64,000 nucleotides of DNA. Origin: Glandiceps talaboti (taxonomy: Eukaryota; Hemichordata; Enteropneusta; Spengelidae). The position numbers and the translations under genes were made by a program. The notes under the pieces were generated by a model. It was not told the origin of the DNA. It did not search any database and was given only the letters and a program-made list of their open reading frames with translations. Location of the stretch: NCBI RefSeq assembly GCF_964340395.1, contig NC_135561.1, forward strand, positions 144,001 to 208,000, in the 5' to 3' direction. Positions within the stretch are counted from its first letter, which is position 1. Every line of letters starts with the position of its first letter. Of this stretch, positions 34,463-45,551 are shown piece by piece.

Positions 34463-36355
34463 ATGATGGAACTTGAGGTGATGCCCGAGTTAAAGACAGA
34501 GAATACAGAGATAATGGAGGATATGCTAATAGATGTGGTAAGCACTTCACCTGATGTGAAAAGTGCCACATATGTGGGAACTGTTACACATAATATGGAA
34601 AGCTCTACATGTGATGTGGAAAGTGGTACACATGATATGGAAAGTACTACACATGGTATGGAAAGTGCTACACCTGTTGTAGTGACTGATGAAACCAAAC
34701 CTGACATAAAGACAGAGCTAGCCAAACCTGACGTAACATTAAAGACGGGAAAAGCTAAAACATCAAAGAAGAGAAGAAAGACAGGAAAATTTCATCTAGG
34801 AAATGATGTGATGGAAAAAGATGGTACATTCACATGCTCTCTTTGTGGGTGGAGGTGCTGTAGTGAAAAGCTAATCCGGAAACATATGCAGTCACATGCT
34901 GTCAACAAGTTCCAGTGTCAGTTTTGTAGTTACAGCTCGACTGGAAAGATCGGCTTGAAGAGACATATGCAAAAACACTTGCGAACCAAGCTTTATAACT
35001 GTTCCTTTTGTGAGTTTATAACCCCACATAAACCAGTTCTCATTAATCATGAACGTGTGCACACTGGAGAAAAGCCATTCAAATGTGATGAGTGCCCATA
35101 TGAATGCCGTCAACAAGGCCACCTGGTCGCCCACAAGAGGATCCATTCAGGTGTGAAACCATACAAATGTAAGCATTGTAATTATGCGACCGCACAGAGT
35201 AACCACCTCCAGACGCATATGAAAAGACATACTGGTGCAAGACCATACAAGTGTACATTTTGTGACTACACGTGTGGTGAAAGATGCACTCTCAAAATTC
35301 ATCGTCGTAAACACACTGGAGAAAAACCATTCAAGTGTGACCAATGTGATTACCGTAGTGCTCGCAAGTCTCACCTATGCGAACACATGAAAACTCACAC
35401 TGGAGAAAAACCGTATAAATGTGAAATATGCAACTTTTCAACCGCACAACACCCACACATGATTATGCACACACGTAAACATACACGAGAAAAACCTTTC
35501 AAGTGTAAGGCATGTCCGTACAGGTCAGTTTGTCGCAGTGCTTTGAGAGTCCACTTTAAAATGCACACATCAAATGAAGCATTTCGGTGTGGATTTTGCA
35601 CGTTTACTAGTTCTCGTCAAATATTTGTCAAAAATCACATTACACAGCTCCATTCTCGAATGGATCCCCTTAAATGTGACAAATGTCCGTTTGAGACGGT
35701 GGAGGAGGAAGAATTTAATTCCCATATTGCTTTGCACAACAACCACAAATCGTATGACTGCAATATGTGTAAGTATTCAACTCCATTCAAGATTCTGATT
35801 AATCGCCATATGGGGGAGCACTTTAAAACTGCTTCTCGTTACTTCAACAAAGCCAGTATGCTGTATCATTGCAAGGAGTGTTCATTTTCATGTTTTGATT
35901 CAGATAACTTAGAAGTCCATATAAAAAGGTATCATAAAACTAAAGATGGACCAGGTAAAAAAGTCACACGAAAAAGGTCACCCAAAAATTCAAAGCAGAA
36001 GACACAACAAATACACATGCCAATACCACAGATGGCTCAAAACCCAGACTCGCCAACTGAAGCAACTGCTGGTAACCTTCCCGAAATAAGTCCTGCTGGT
36101 GGCCTAACTGATATCAAAGTTAGTCCTGATGGTAGCCTGCCTAATGTCATACTAAGTCCTGAAAGTTCAATCATATCAATAGAATATCATGATTTAGGAA
36201 GCCTTACTAATGAAGAGGTGGAAGCAGTAATGAGACAAGAATCAGCCAGAGAGGATTTTTCATTTGTTTGCCAATACTGTGATAGAGGGTTTGAAGAAAA
36301 ATCAGACTGGCAAAAACATGTCCAAAGACATTTCATGAGATGGCCAACAAAATGA
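34463..36355 (+). CDS. C2H2 zinc finger protein with 14 fingers (630 residues)
   Basis: A single large exon from acceptor 'tgtttttcatag' at 34414; the first ATG in frame is at 34463. The N-terminal 120 residues are acidic, with short repeats (DVESGTHDMESTTHGMESAT) and a basic patch (SKKRRKTGKF). Thirteen C2H2 fingers run from about residue 123 to 491, many joined by TGEKP-type linkers (HTGEKPFKCDQC, HTGEKPYKCEIC). A spacer of about 110 residues then leads to a lone finger at 601-623 (FVCQYCDRGFEEKSDWQKH) near the end. All CxxC and HxxxH/HxxxxH pairs are present. This is a nuclear DNA-binding regulator. The finger pattern resembles REST/ZFP64-type polyfinger proteins, and the isolated C-terminal finger recalls that of REST, but orthology is not shown. 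The frame is open back to the acceptor, so an upstream start is possible. Confidence 0.92.
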   Translation: MMELEVMPELKTENTEIMEDMLIDVVSTSPDVKSATYVGTVTHNMESSTCDVESGTHDMESTTHGMESATPVVVTDETKPDIKTELAKPDVTLKTGKAKTSKKRRKTGKFHLGNDVMEKDGTFTCSLCGWRCCSEKLIRKHMQSHAVNKFQCQFCSYSSTGKIGLKRHMQKHLRTKLYNCSFCEFITPHKPVLINHERVHTGEKPFKCDECPYECRQQGHLVAHKRIHSGVKPYKCKHCNYATAQSNHLQTHMKRHTGARPYKCTFCDYTCGERCTLKIHRRKHTGEKPFKCDQCDYRSARKSHLCEHMKTHTGEKPYKCEICNFSTAQHPHMIMHTRKHTREKPFKCKACPYRSVCRSALRVHFKMHTSNEAFRCGFCTFTSSRQIFVKNHITQLHSRMDPLKCDKCPFETVEEEEFNSHIALHNNHKSYDCNMCKYSTPFKILINRHMGEHFKTASRYFNKASMLYHCKECSFSCFDSDNLEVHIKRYHKTKDGPGKKVTRKRSPKNSKQKTQQIHMPIPQMAQNPDSPTEATAGNLPEISPAGGLTDIKVSPDGSLPNVILSPESSIISIEYHDLGSLTNEEVEAVMRQESAREDFSFVCQYCDRGFEEKSDWQKHVQRHFMRWPTK

Positions 36356-36840
36356 TTTGAGTTTTAAGACCACCACAAGGCTTGTGGTCTTGAAGTAAAA
36401 CCTAACTGGATGAACTAGTTCTTAGGTGTGAGGGTGGGGGTGTGGTGTGTGTTGGGTAGGGTGAGATGGGATGACATTAACATGTTAGGCTAGCTGTTCA
36501 TTTTGTTGTGTCTTCAAAATTTGAGACACTAGTTATAAGTATCGGCTGTAGCCATTGTTGTCAGCAATACAAAGTAGAGTATTAGGATAAACTATGCAAA
36601 TTTATGTGAGTAGGTAATTTACATATACTGCTAATTTTGTACATGTCAGATAAAAGGAAACTAGAAATTCACACTCACAAGTAATGAAGGCTTGTTATTT
36701 CTCAGACATATGACATCCATACTGATAAAGCATCACCAGTATATACACTTATTTTTTTAACAACATTGTGTGTTTTATTAGGAAACATTTTGATAAAAGG
36801 ATCACTATACAAAGTAGAGTATTAAAATTATAATAAACTA
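36356..36840 (+). other. Putative 3' UTR of the zinc finger gene
   Basis: Begins just after the stop with a small hairpin (aagaccac..gtggtctt, about 36367-36392). A candidate AATAAA is at 36832-36837. The transcript end is not otherwise determined. Confidence 0.45.
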
Positions 36841-39800
36841 TGCAAATTTATGCAAGCATCAAAAACTTCAACGAAATGTAGTTGCAATAGTATGCTTTTG
36901 CTATAAATATGACTAATATATGCAAATGTATACTGTATTATGCATCCATGTAAGTAGTGTACTTTCCACATTAATTATTGAAAGAATCATGTTTGTTTTG
37001 GGTTATTTAGTGGATCCTTATCATTTTCTTTGTACATGTATTTCCTTTTGGTTTTAATAATATAGGTCATATTCAATTTTTTTATTTTTGGACTGTATCT
37101 TTAATATAATTAATTGCATACATATAACAGTTAATTGTGCATCATATATGGCACTTAAATACTAGTATATGTAGTTTGTGTCCAAGGTGGTGCCAAATCA
37201 GCTGATGTGCAGTTCTGTTATTTCTTGACAACAATTACTCCTATAATAGACCTGTTGTTAGACCTGCAGTTCCAAGATACATTGCCTGTTTTTCCATACA
37301 ACGCCGTGTATTTTGTAAATGCAGGGGCCTGTCATCATACCTGGCTTTACCAGTAAAATCCTTTGTCATTGATGGTGTGTAGTGTTTGTTTTGTTTCTAT
37401 AAAATCACTCCCAATTAAAGAGGTCATTAAGTCAATCCATCATTTTAGAATGAATGTAGTAAAGACAAAACAAGCTTTGTCTCACACCGTGTATCTTGGA
37501 ACCAAGACATCGACTATTATACTGTGACTCTTTGATATCTTGCATGTACAAATGTAGATTGGTTCTCGCTGTTAAATTTAATTATAAGTACAGTCTTTCT
37601 TTGATCAAGAAACTCAGAAAGTTAACTGCTAACCCAATCTGACTAAAAATGTGATCATGGATGATACAGATTTACTTGTTTATTTTACATGTACTGTGCT
37701 CATCATTTGTGTCCTATGCTGGGCATTGATCACCTCCTGTGTACAGGAATCTTGTATTGGACTTTAATCAGATTGGTTACAAACACAACATTGTTCAAAG
37801 GAGAACTGCTAAATGTTTTAATTACCAGTGACAACTTGTATCAGTGTGCATGCATACTTACATTGCAGTGCATGTACCTCTATGTAAGTGAATGTGTACA
37901 TAAAATCATGTGAACCCACTGTCAAATATTGCTGCTTCTGATAAATATACAACACAATGAATGAACTCCATGAGGCACTAAGTGTCAATGTGGGTACTCG
38001 GAGGTGGTTATGTGTGTCATGGGGCTATGTTTTTGAAAGTACAACTACCTCTGAGTGACCCACTCTGGAACTTTCATGGAATGGGGTTCTGTTATGATTA
38101 CATGTGTTTATCCAAAACAGCAAAATATTGCAGTAACACCCATGTACAAATCATAGACCCTGTTTAGTAGATTTAGAAACAACAGTGTATAAATTATAGT
38201 ACACAATTAGTACAAAAATATACAAATTGACAAATTGTAAACTGTGTGTAAGAGCAGATATAGATCTGTAATTTCTGTCTAAAGTCCAGTCTGACTTATA
38301 TTTGTCTTTAGTACACTTGTATTAACTACTACTTAACTATCAACTTAAATATGATTTTGTGTGATGCAATTGCACCTCAGCTTGTTACTCATTGTTTACT
38401 GTACTTTGAAATCTTGTAAAGAAGGCCTGCTGCACTCCAGCCATTTTTGAGGATTTCATGCAAGGTTAATAGGAAGACCTCCTGTGATGACATCATTTCT
38501 ACCCTACTTTTCTTTGGATATGCAGAGTATCAAGCATAGATTTTACTTGTTAGCTTCTCTATTACATGTATAACTGAAAGCAGCCTCATGATTGATTTTT
38601 TTTTTTAATTCTCCTGTAAACCTGGAAATTTTCACAGAAGACATATTTTCGTTTATTTCGCTGGAAAACAAAAACCCAATTGTAAGTAGTTACTGAAATG
38701 CCTTTTTGTACATGAACATAGTGTACCAGTCTGGTATTTAGTAAAACTAAGTAGTGACTGAAATGCCTTCTTGTACATGAACATTATGTGTACCAGTCTG
38801 GTATCTAGTAAAAGTTAGTATTTGAGAACTTAGCTGAAGACAGCAAAATTGCAGAATTTTCTGGTGGCAAAAATATCTAGGTTTACAGTATCATGTGAAT
38901 TGTATAATTCCCTAGGAACATTATTTTGAAATAAGATCTGAAATAATATACTGAAATAATGGCTGAAATTAACAATGAAATATCAAAGAAAATTTTGAAC
39001 GTATAAACATTTGCAATGCTATAGCACCTCAGGTTTGACACTGTATTTTGATAGTAAATAAATAGCATATATAACAGTCAGTGGAATCACATGTACAAAC
39101 TGTGTATACCACTTTCAACAATGTTTCCGTGGAATCTTCCTATGTATTGCATGTTTATTGGGAATGAATCAAGACAAAAATAGATGCCTTTCAATCAAAA
39201 TCAAATGAGGCCGGCCTATCTTACTTCAGATTTTGATATGATTGAATATTAGACATAAAAAAGTTTGAAAACTTTATAATTTTCATTTGAATAGAACAAC
39301 CTTCTGATTAATATTCCTACAGGGAACACAGGGTTGTCATTTTTTTAAATGAATTTCAGAAATTTATGAAAGAATAGGATTTTGATGATTTTGTATTTGT
39401 AAAATTAGATATCCTTTGAGCGTTGTGAATAAAACTCAAAGTTGTGTTTGCATATATCATCTTTGTGTTAGCTACATCACATTATGTTGTATGTGTGTGG
39501 ATTGGGCCTTTGACAAGGTGGGGGGGGGGGGTTTAAAGTACCGTAATAAAGTAAAGATTTGTGAGAAGGGCTCACCTTTCATTTATTGTCTACTTTTCCA
39601 ATGTCGCCTAAAATCATAAATATCGCCTGAAATCATAAATATCGCCTGAAATCATAAATATTGACTGCTGTCTGATGACATGTGGTAATCAAATGGATGA
39701 ATTATAATTCATAAAATAAAACTAGGTGAAGAGATAACATTGTTGTCTGCGCTCTGAGCTCATGCTTTTTTGAACAGAGCACTCTGAAATACTGTACCCG

Positions 39801-40225
39801 TTTGTTTTGGCGTACGCATTTTCATTGGTTGAGTGAATTCAATCAGCACTCATGTGGCTTGGGAAAACCATTGGTATTGTGTCAGATGTATGTAACGAGT
39901 GCTCACAAAAGAACAAACGACAGTAAACGTAACAGCCGAGAAGAAAACGCGATGTGTACACTACCTCCGATTTTAATCAGATTGGCATGTCCTATACGCC
40001 TGTTGACACTCGTGCTTTTAGTTTTAATGAGTAATTTGCTTAAATTCTTTTTGGCAGTTACACTGCATCATATAAGAATTCAAGCTTCAAATATCAATCA
40101 TGTAATTTGATGTATTCATTGATGATAACAAAGTATATTTTTGTTTTAGTTTTGATAGTAATAAGTTATTTGCATAATTAATTAGGCCCTATCTTAGAAT
40201 GCAAGCTTTGATTTCATATAAATTG
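36841..40225. other. Intergenic, no gene recognised; small duplications
   Basis: Holds a two-copy tandem of about 66 bp at 38683-38817 ('gtagtgactgaaatgcctt..ttgtacatgaacat..accagtctggtat'), a three-copy 18-bp repeat at 39605-39661 ('gcctgaaatcataaatat'), and a G-run at about 39521-39531. The frames at 37689-37913 and 39802-40110 have no recognisable content. Confidence 0.55.
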
Positions 40226-40229
40226 GTAC

Positions 40230-40450
40230 ATCATAAATCCAGTGATTGTTGGACAGGCAAGTGAATAAACATTCAAAAATGTTTGCAAATATGCCTAGCA
40301 ACAAACCACACCCATAGCAACAGTCAAATAATGGTGCTTATTGCATGGGTAACAAATGTGGATTGGCATTTGGATAAACATATTTTTGAATATCACAAAT
40401 TTTACAGTTGTGCTACAACGACATTGGCACTATTTTTTCTTGTGTGTGAT
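40230..40450 (+). repeat. Dispersed repeat family A, copy 4 (3' part)
   Basis: Carries the 'tgcctagcaaca..ccacacccatagcaacagtcaaataatgg', 'attgcatgggtaacaaatgtggattggcat' and 'acagttgtgctacaacgacattgg' blocks in the order seen in the other copies. Confidence 0.8.
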
Positions 40451-40555
40451 TCCAATGAGAACCATTTCATATAGGGTGATTTATGCTGGGTGAATGTATT
40501 GCAATTCTTGAATTACTCTGCCTTGCATGTGTGTCATTTTTGTCAGTGTTGATGT

Positions 40556-40556
<1 letters not shown>

Positions 40557-40598
<42 letters not shown>
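40557..40598. repeat. (TTG)n microsatellite
   Basis: About 13 perfect GTT/TTG triplets. Confidence 0.97.
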
Positions 40599-40600
<2 letters not shown>

Positions 40601-40687
40601 GTTTTTGTATTCTTATTAACTAGCGAAGTCTGAGTTCCCTGTGATAGTCTAGTTAATATATTGATAATAAAAATCTACATATTTTAA

Positions 40688-41937
40688 TAGTATGCAGTAC
40701 TAATTCATTGAAATACAAGCATTGCCTTATGTTTAGTATGCAGTACTAATTCATTGAAATACAAGCATTGCCTTATATTTAGTATGCAGTACTAATTCAT
40801 TGAAATACAAGCATTGCCTTATATTTAGTATGCAGTACTAATTCATTGAAATACAAGCATTGCCTTATATTTAGTATGCAGTACTAATTCATTGAAATAC
40901 AAGCATTGCTGTAAATGTTGTGAATTACAATGTTATAGTGAACAATTGAAATACAAGCATTGCCTTATATTTAGTATGCAGTACTAATTCATTGAAATAC
41001 AAGCATTGCCTTATATTTAGTATGCAGTACTAATTCATTGAAATACAAGCATTGCCTTATATTTAGTATGCAGTACTAATTCATTGAAATACAAGCATTG
41101 CCGTATATTTAGTATGCAGTACTAATTCATTGAAATACAAGCATTGCCTTATATTTAGTATGCAGTACTAATTCATTGAAATACAAGCATTGCTGTATAT
41201 TTAGTATGCAGTACTAATTCATTGAAATACAAGCATTGCCGTATATTTAGTATGCAGTACTAATTCATTGAAATACAAGCATTGCTGTAAATATTGTGAA
41301 TTACAATGTTATAGTGAACAATTGAAATACAAGCATTGCCTTATATTTAGTATGCAGTACTAATTCATTGAAATACAAGCATTGCCTTATATTTAGTATG
41401 CAGTACTAATTCATTGAAATACAAGCATTGCTGTAAATGTTGTGAATTACAATGTTATAGTGAACAATTGAAATACAAGCATTGCCTTATATTTAGTATG
41501 CAGTACTAATTCATTGAAATACAAGCATTGCCGTATATTTAGTATGCAGTACTAATTCATTGAAATACAAGCATTGCCGTATATTTAGTATGCAGTACTA
41601 ATTCATTGAAATACAAGCATTGCCTTATATTTAGTATGCAGTACTAGTTCATTGAAATACAAGCATTGCCTTATATTTAGTATGCAGTACTAATTCATTG
41701 AAATACAAGCATTGCCGTATATTTAGTATGTAGTACTAATTCATTGAAATACAAGCATTGCCTTATATTTAGTATGCAGTACTAGTTCATTGAAATACAA
41801 GCATTGCCTTATATTTAGTATGTAGTACTAGTTCATTGAAATACAAGCATTGCCTTATATTTAGTATGTAGTACTAGTTCATTGAAATACAAGCATTGCT
41901 GTAAATGTTGTGAATTACAATGTTATAGTGAACAATG
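40688..41937. repeat. 46-bp minisatellite with periodic 54-bp variant units
   Basis: About 26 copies of a 46-bp unit (agtatgcagtactaattcat, then tgaaatacaagcattgcctt and atattt). Four units keep the 13-bp 'aaatacaagcatt' but replace the other 33 bp by 41 different bases (gctgtaaatgttgtgaatta, then caatgttatagtgaacaatt and g). They start near 40906, 41283, 41430 and 41897. The last variant abuts the unique sequence on the right, so the variant may represent the ancestral flank copied into the array. Confidence 0.96.
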
Positions 41938-41988
41938 TTAGAAACTAAATCCCATGTAGAATCAATAGAAATATTAAGTAAAAGTAAA

Positions 41989-42359
41989 CAACTTTTTAAA
42001 GAGGCCAAATGGATGAGGATTGGGTATTTATTTTGGTTTTTTAATTTATAAAACAATTTTATCATGGCTTCCTACTTGAAAAATCACATAAGACAACATT
42101 GACAAAGTCTGTGTGTGTCACTCCATGCATTACAAAAAAGCTTCTTCTTTTTTTTAAATGTGTAAATAGTTTGTTTTAGTACGTCCAAGATTTTACACCT
42201 TTTATTGTTTTGCAATTTATTGAGTTACAAACAATGACTTGGCATATGTTGTTTCTCATGATTTTTTCAAGTACAATGCCATGATAAAATTGTTTTATAA
42301 AATTTAAAAAATCCAAATAAATACCCAATCCTCATCCATATGGCCACTTTTAAAAGTTG
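41989..42359. mobile_element. Palindromic MITE with ~118-bp inverted arms
   Basis: The left arm 41989-42107 and right arm 42235-42359 are inverted repeats over about 118 bp. Shared blocks are 'caactttt..aaag.ggcca.atggatgaggattgggtattta' and 'ataaaacaattttatcatggc', continuing to 'gacaaca..gacaaagtc' in imperfect form. The middle of about 125 bp is AT-rich. No target duplication is certain. It lies about 270 bp upstream of the ATP5IF1 start, near its promoter. Confidence 0.85.
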
Positions 42360-42633
42360 AAATTGAAATCATATACAATATGTGTAACTTATATAGTTCG
42401 GAATTTTAAAAAACCTAGCAAATATCGGGGAGCTATCAATCCACGATAAAGGGCCTGTGATATTTTCGATACACACGATCGATATAGTAAGTGGTATAGA
42501 TGTTGAGAGGTAAAGTAGACACTTGCACACAGTGTACGTACATGGTGTACTACTGACACATTCCTATTCATGCAAGGCAACGCTCTAAGATAACCTTTGA
42601 CCCAACTACCAGCAGTCTGTTCGTCCATCCAAA

Positions 42634-42689
42634 ATGGCGTTGGCAAGGTATGCAGGGCTCCGTTTAACAAGAAACTTGGCTGTTTTCAG
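42634..42689 (+). CDS. ATP5IF1: ATP5IF1 exon 1: mitochondrial ATP synthase inhibitory factor 1
   Basis: ATG in good context (aaaATGg). Encodes MALARYAGLRLTRNLAVF and two bases of the next codon, then donor TTTTCAG|GTAGGT. This is a typical mitochondrial presequence: arginine-rich, no acidic residues, amphipathic. With exons at 43125, 43715 and 46038 the gene encodes a 123-residue precursor. IF1 binds the F1 part of ATP synthase and blocks ATP hydrolysis when the matrix becomes acidic. The region upstream (42420-42630) contains CpG and is the presumed promoter; no TATA box is evident. Confidence 0.93.
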
Positions 42690-42858
42690 GTAGGTCGGTT
42701 TGTTAACTGCACGCCTTTCAGTGTATTTACTGAGTATCTTTCTGTTTGTGATTTACTGAAATCCTGAATGCAAGGATTGAAGGCGAAACCGAGATAACCG
42801 TAGATGAATTAGTCACGTAGCTTAGTGTCACCAACATGCATGCGATTAGGTCCGAATG

Positions 42859-43019
42859 TAGCTGCAATAATTGTAGCGTCTTGTTGCGGTTTTGTGGGTT
42901 TTTTCGTCTGTTTTGGTGACTTTTTAAGTTTTTGTGTTTAACACAAAAACTTAAAAAGTCACCAAAACAGACGAAAAAAACCACAAAACCGCAACAAGAC
43001 GCTACAATTATTGCAGCTA
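42859..43019. mobile_element. 161-bp near-perfect palindrome with 10-bp target-site duplication, ATP5IF1 intron 1
   Basis: Two 80-bp arms (42859-42938, 42940-43019) are complementary with about one difference (a G/T shift in 'gtgggtttttt' against 'ccaaaaaaa') around a single central base. Termini are TAGCTGCAAT and ATTGCAGCTA. GGTCCGAATG is present directly outside both ends (42849-42858 and 43020-43029). This proves insertion and, with the near-identity of the arms, a recent origin. The length of the duplication fits Mutator-type elements. The hydrophobic 108-codon minus frame across it is an artefact. Confidence 0.93.
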
Positions 43020-43124
43020 GGTCCGAATGGTGCAATATATTTATCGCTTGCAACAGAATATTTACTGCCCATTAAACAGTCGCATCTCTTTTCAAAATTT
43101 ATCTCGTTCGTTTCTATTTCATAG

Positions 43125-43176
43125 CCAAGCAAGATTGATGAGTGGTGTGGGAGAATACGGCTCTGGTGCAGGCAAG
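43125..43176 (+). CDS. ATP5IF1: ATP5IF1 exon 2
   Basis: The acceptor 'tttctatttcatag' joins in phase 2 to exon 1. Encodes SQARLMSGVGEYGSGAGK (residues 19-36), then donor GCAAG|GTAGG in phase 0. The presequence probably ends around the RLMSG segment. The glycine-rich start of the mature protein is usual for animal IF1. Confidence 0.93.
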
Positions 43177-43714
43177 GTAGGATAAACTTACAAATTCATA
43201 AAAACTTTGGTTTCAGATTCAGGAGAATCTGGCCTTGAAAAGTTGGATATGAAAAAGTTGGTTCTCTTGAATCTTCCTAATAGTACACATTTTAGAATTG
43301 GATAAAGTCAGAAACAAGCATATCACCCTGTGCTGTACATTAACAATCCTTAAAGTTCTAAATCTATTTTGTTCAAGGGGAATGCCACTCCAGGAAATAA
43401 AGATATATAAACTTTGGGTTGTGGAGAGTCATTTCATGATTTCATATCACATAAATTTCACTCATTTGCTAAGAAACACCAAACTTAGACTCTTTTCACC
43501 TCTAATGTTCTCTCAGATTATGTTTATGAAAATACAATTGTACCATAATTTCCCCCTTGAATAATACATGTATTTAATCTAAATGCAGTAACTACACGTA
43601 GTTACATGTGTTGAAGATGAGTCAACTGAACCATGTGTACAACAAAGTGTATGTCATGCATATAGCAAGAATCTCTGTTTTTATGTACTGTGAATTGTCC
43701 ATTATTTGTTGTAG

Positions 43715-43804
43715 GGTGGTGGTAGTGGAGGAGCTGTCAGAGAAGCAGGTGGTTCCTTTGGTAAAATGGAAGCTGCACATGAAGAACAATATTTCAGAAA
43801 ATTA
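43715..43804 (+). CDS. ATP5IF1: ATP5IF1 exon 3: inhibitory region
   Basis: 90 bases, phase 0 at both ends (acceptor 'ttatttgttgtag', donor AAATTA|GTAAGT). Residues 37-66 begin [20 protein letters not shown] and run on to HEEQYFRKL. This is the conserved minimal inhibitory segment of IF1 (human equivalent: [20 protein letters not shown], then RYFR), which inserts between alpha and beta subunits of F1. The key glutamate and the YFR motif are intact. Confidence 0.95.
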
Positions 43805-43867
43805 GTAAGTTTAACTGATATGGTTTGAAATTGATTTGTTTATCATTTCACCAACAAGGTATATTAT

Positions 43868-45551
43868 GTATGTCTCCATGGCTAACTAGCCATACTTGAT
43901 ATCCTATGGTTCACATCCAACTATCAATTCTGTTTGTATGTCTCCATGGCTATCAATTCTATTTGTATGTCTTCATGGCTATCAATTCTATTTGTATGTC
44001 TCCATGGCTATCAATTCTGTTTGTATGTCTTCATGGCTATCAATTCTATATGTATGTCTCCATGGCTAACTAGCCATACTTGATATCCTATGGTTCACAT
44101 CCAACTATCAATTCTATTTGTATGTCTTCATGGCTATCAATTCTATTTGTATGTCTCCATGGCTATCAATTCTGTTTGTATGTCTTCATGGCTATCAATT
44201 CTATATGTATGTCTCCATGGCTAACTAGCCATACTTGATATCCTATGGTTCACATCCAACTATCAATTCTATTTGTACGTCTCCATGGCTATCAATTCTA
44301 TTTGTACGTCTCCATGGCTATCAATTCTGTTTGTATGTCTTCATGTCTAACTAACCATACTTGATATCCTATGGTTCACATCTAACTATCAATTCTGTTT
44401 GTATGTCTTCATGTCTAACTAACCATACTTGATATCCTATGGTTCACATCTAACTATCAATTCTGTTTGTATGTCTCCATGGCTAACTAGCCATACTTGA
44501 TATCCTATGGTTCACATCTAACTATCAATTCTGTTTGTATGTCTTCATGTCTAACTAGCCATACTTGATATCCTATGGTTCACATCTAACTATCAATTCT
44601 GTTTGTATGTCTTCATGTCTAACTAGCCATACTTGATATCCTATGGTTCACATCTAACTATCAATTCTGTTTGTATGTCTTCATGTCTAACTAACCATAC
44701 TTGATATCCTATGGTTCACATCTAACTATCAATTCTGTTTGTATGTCTTCATGTCTAACTAACCATACTTGATATCCTATGGTTCACATCTAACTATCAA
44801 TTCTGTTTGTATGTCTTCATGTCTAACTAACCATACTTGATATCCTATGGTTCACATCTAACTATCAATTCTGTTTGTATGTCTTCATGTCTAACTAACC
44901 ATACTTGATATCCTATGGTTCACATCTAACTATCAATTCTGTTTGTATGTCTCCATGGCTAACTAGCCATACTTGATATCCTATGGTTCACATCTAACTA
45001 TCAATTCTATTTGCATGTCTCCATGGCTATCAATTCTATTTGCATGTCTCCATGGCTAACTAGCCATACTTGATATCCTATGGTTCACATCTAACTATCA
45101 ATTCTGTTTGTATGTCTTCATGTCTAACTAACCATACTTGATATCCTATGGTTCACATCTAACTATCAATTCTGTTTGTATGTCTTCATGTCTAACTAAC
45201 CATACTTGATATCCTATGGTTCACATCTAACTATCAATTCTGTTTGTATGTCTTCATGTCTAACTAACCATACTTGATATCCTATGGTTCACATCTAACT
45301 ATCAATTCTATTTGTATGTCTTCATGTCTAACTAACCATACTTGATATCCTATGGTTCACATCTAACTATCAATTCTGTTTGTATGTCTTCATGTCTAAC
45401 TAACCATACTTGATATCCTATGGTTCACATCTAACTATCAATTCTGTTTGTATGTCTTCATGTCTAACTAACCATACTTGATATCCTATGGTTCACATCT
45501 AACTATCAATTCTGTTTGTATGTCTTCATGTCTAACTAACCATACTTGATA
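43868..45551. repeat. 68-bp minisatellite with embedded 29-30 bp subunits, ATP5IF1 intron 3
   Basis: About 25 units. The main 68-bp unit contains 'ctatggttcacatctaacta', 'tcaattctgtttgtatgtct' and 'tcatgtctaactaaccatac', ending 'ttgatatc'. In the left third (43920-44330) and near 45010 shorter subunits of 29-30 bp ('tatcaattctatttgtatgt' plus 'ctccatggc') are interleaved with the long ones. The right two thirds are nearly pure 68-bp copies, suggesting that these amplified last. Confidence 0.96.

Noticed and set aside
34357-35798. Minus and alternative-frame open frames in the zinc finger gene
   Set aside because: Antisense of regularly spaced finger codons. They have no motifs of their own and the sense frame is plainly coding.
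39802-40110. 102-codon + frame starting MFWRTHFHW with a leucine-rich end
   Set aside because: No splice context, no family resemblance, and the end runs into AT-rich intergenic DNA next to repeat family A. Could only be rescued by transcript evidence.
42727-43053. 108-codon minus frame with hydrophobic FVVFFVCFGDF and lysine-rich halves
   Set aside because: It spans the 161-bp palindrome, so its two halves are translations of complementary arms; it is not a protein gene.
43868-45551. Array as a centromeric or telomeric satellite
   Set aside because: It sits between two coding exons of ATP5IF1, so it is a local intronic minisatellite.
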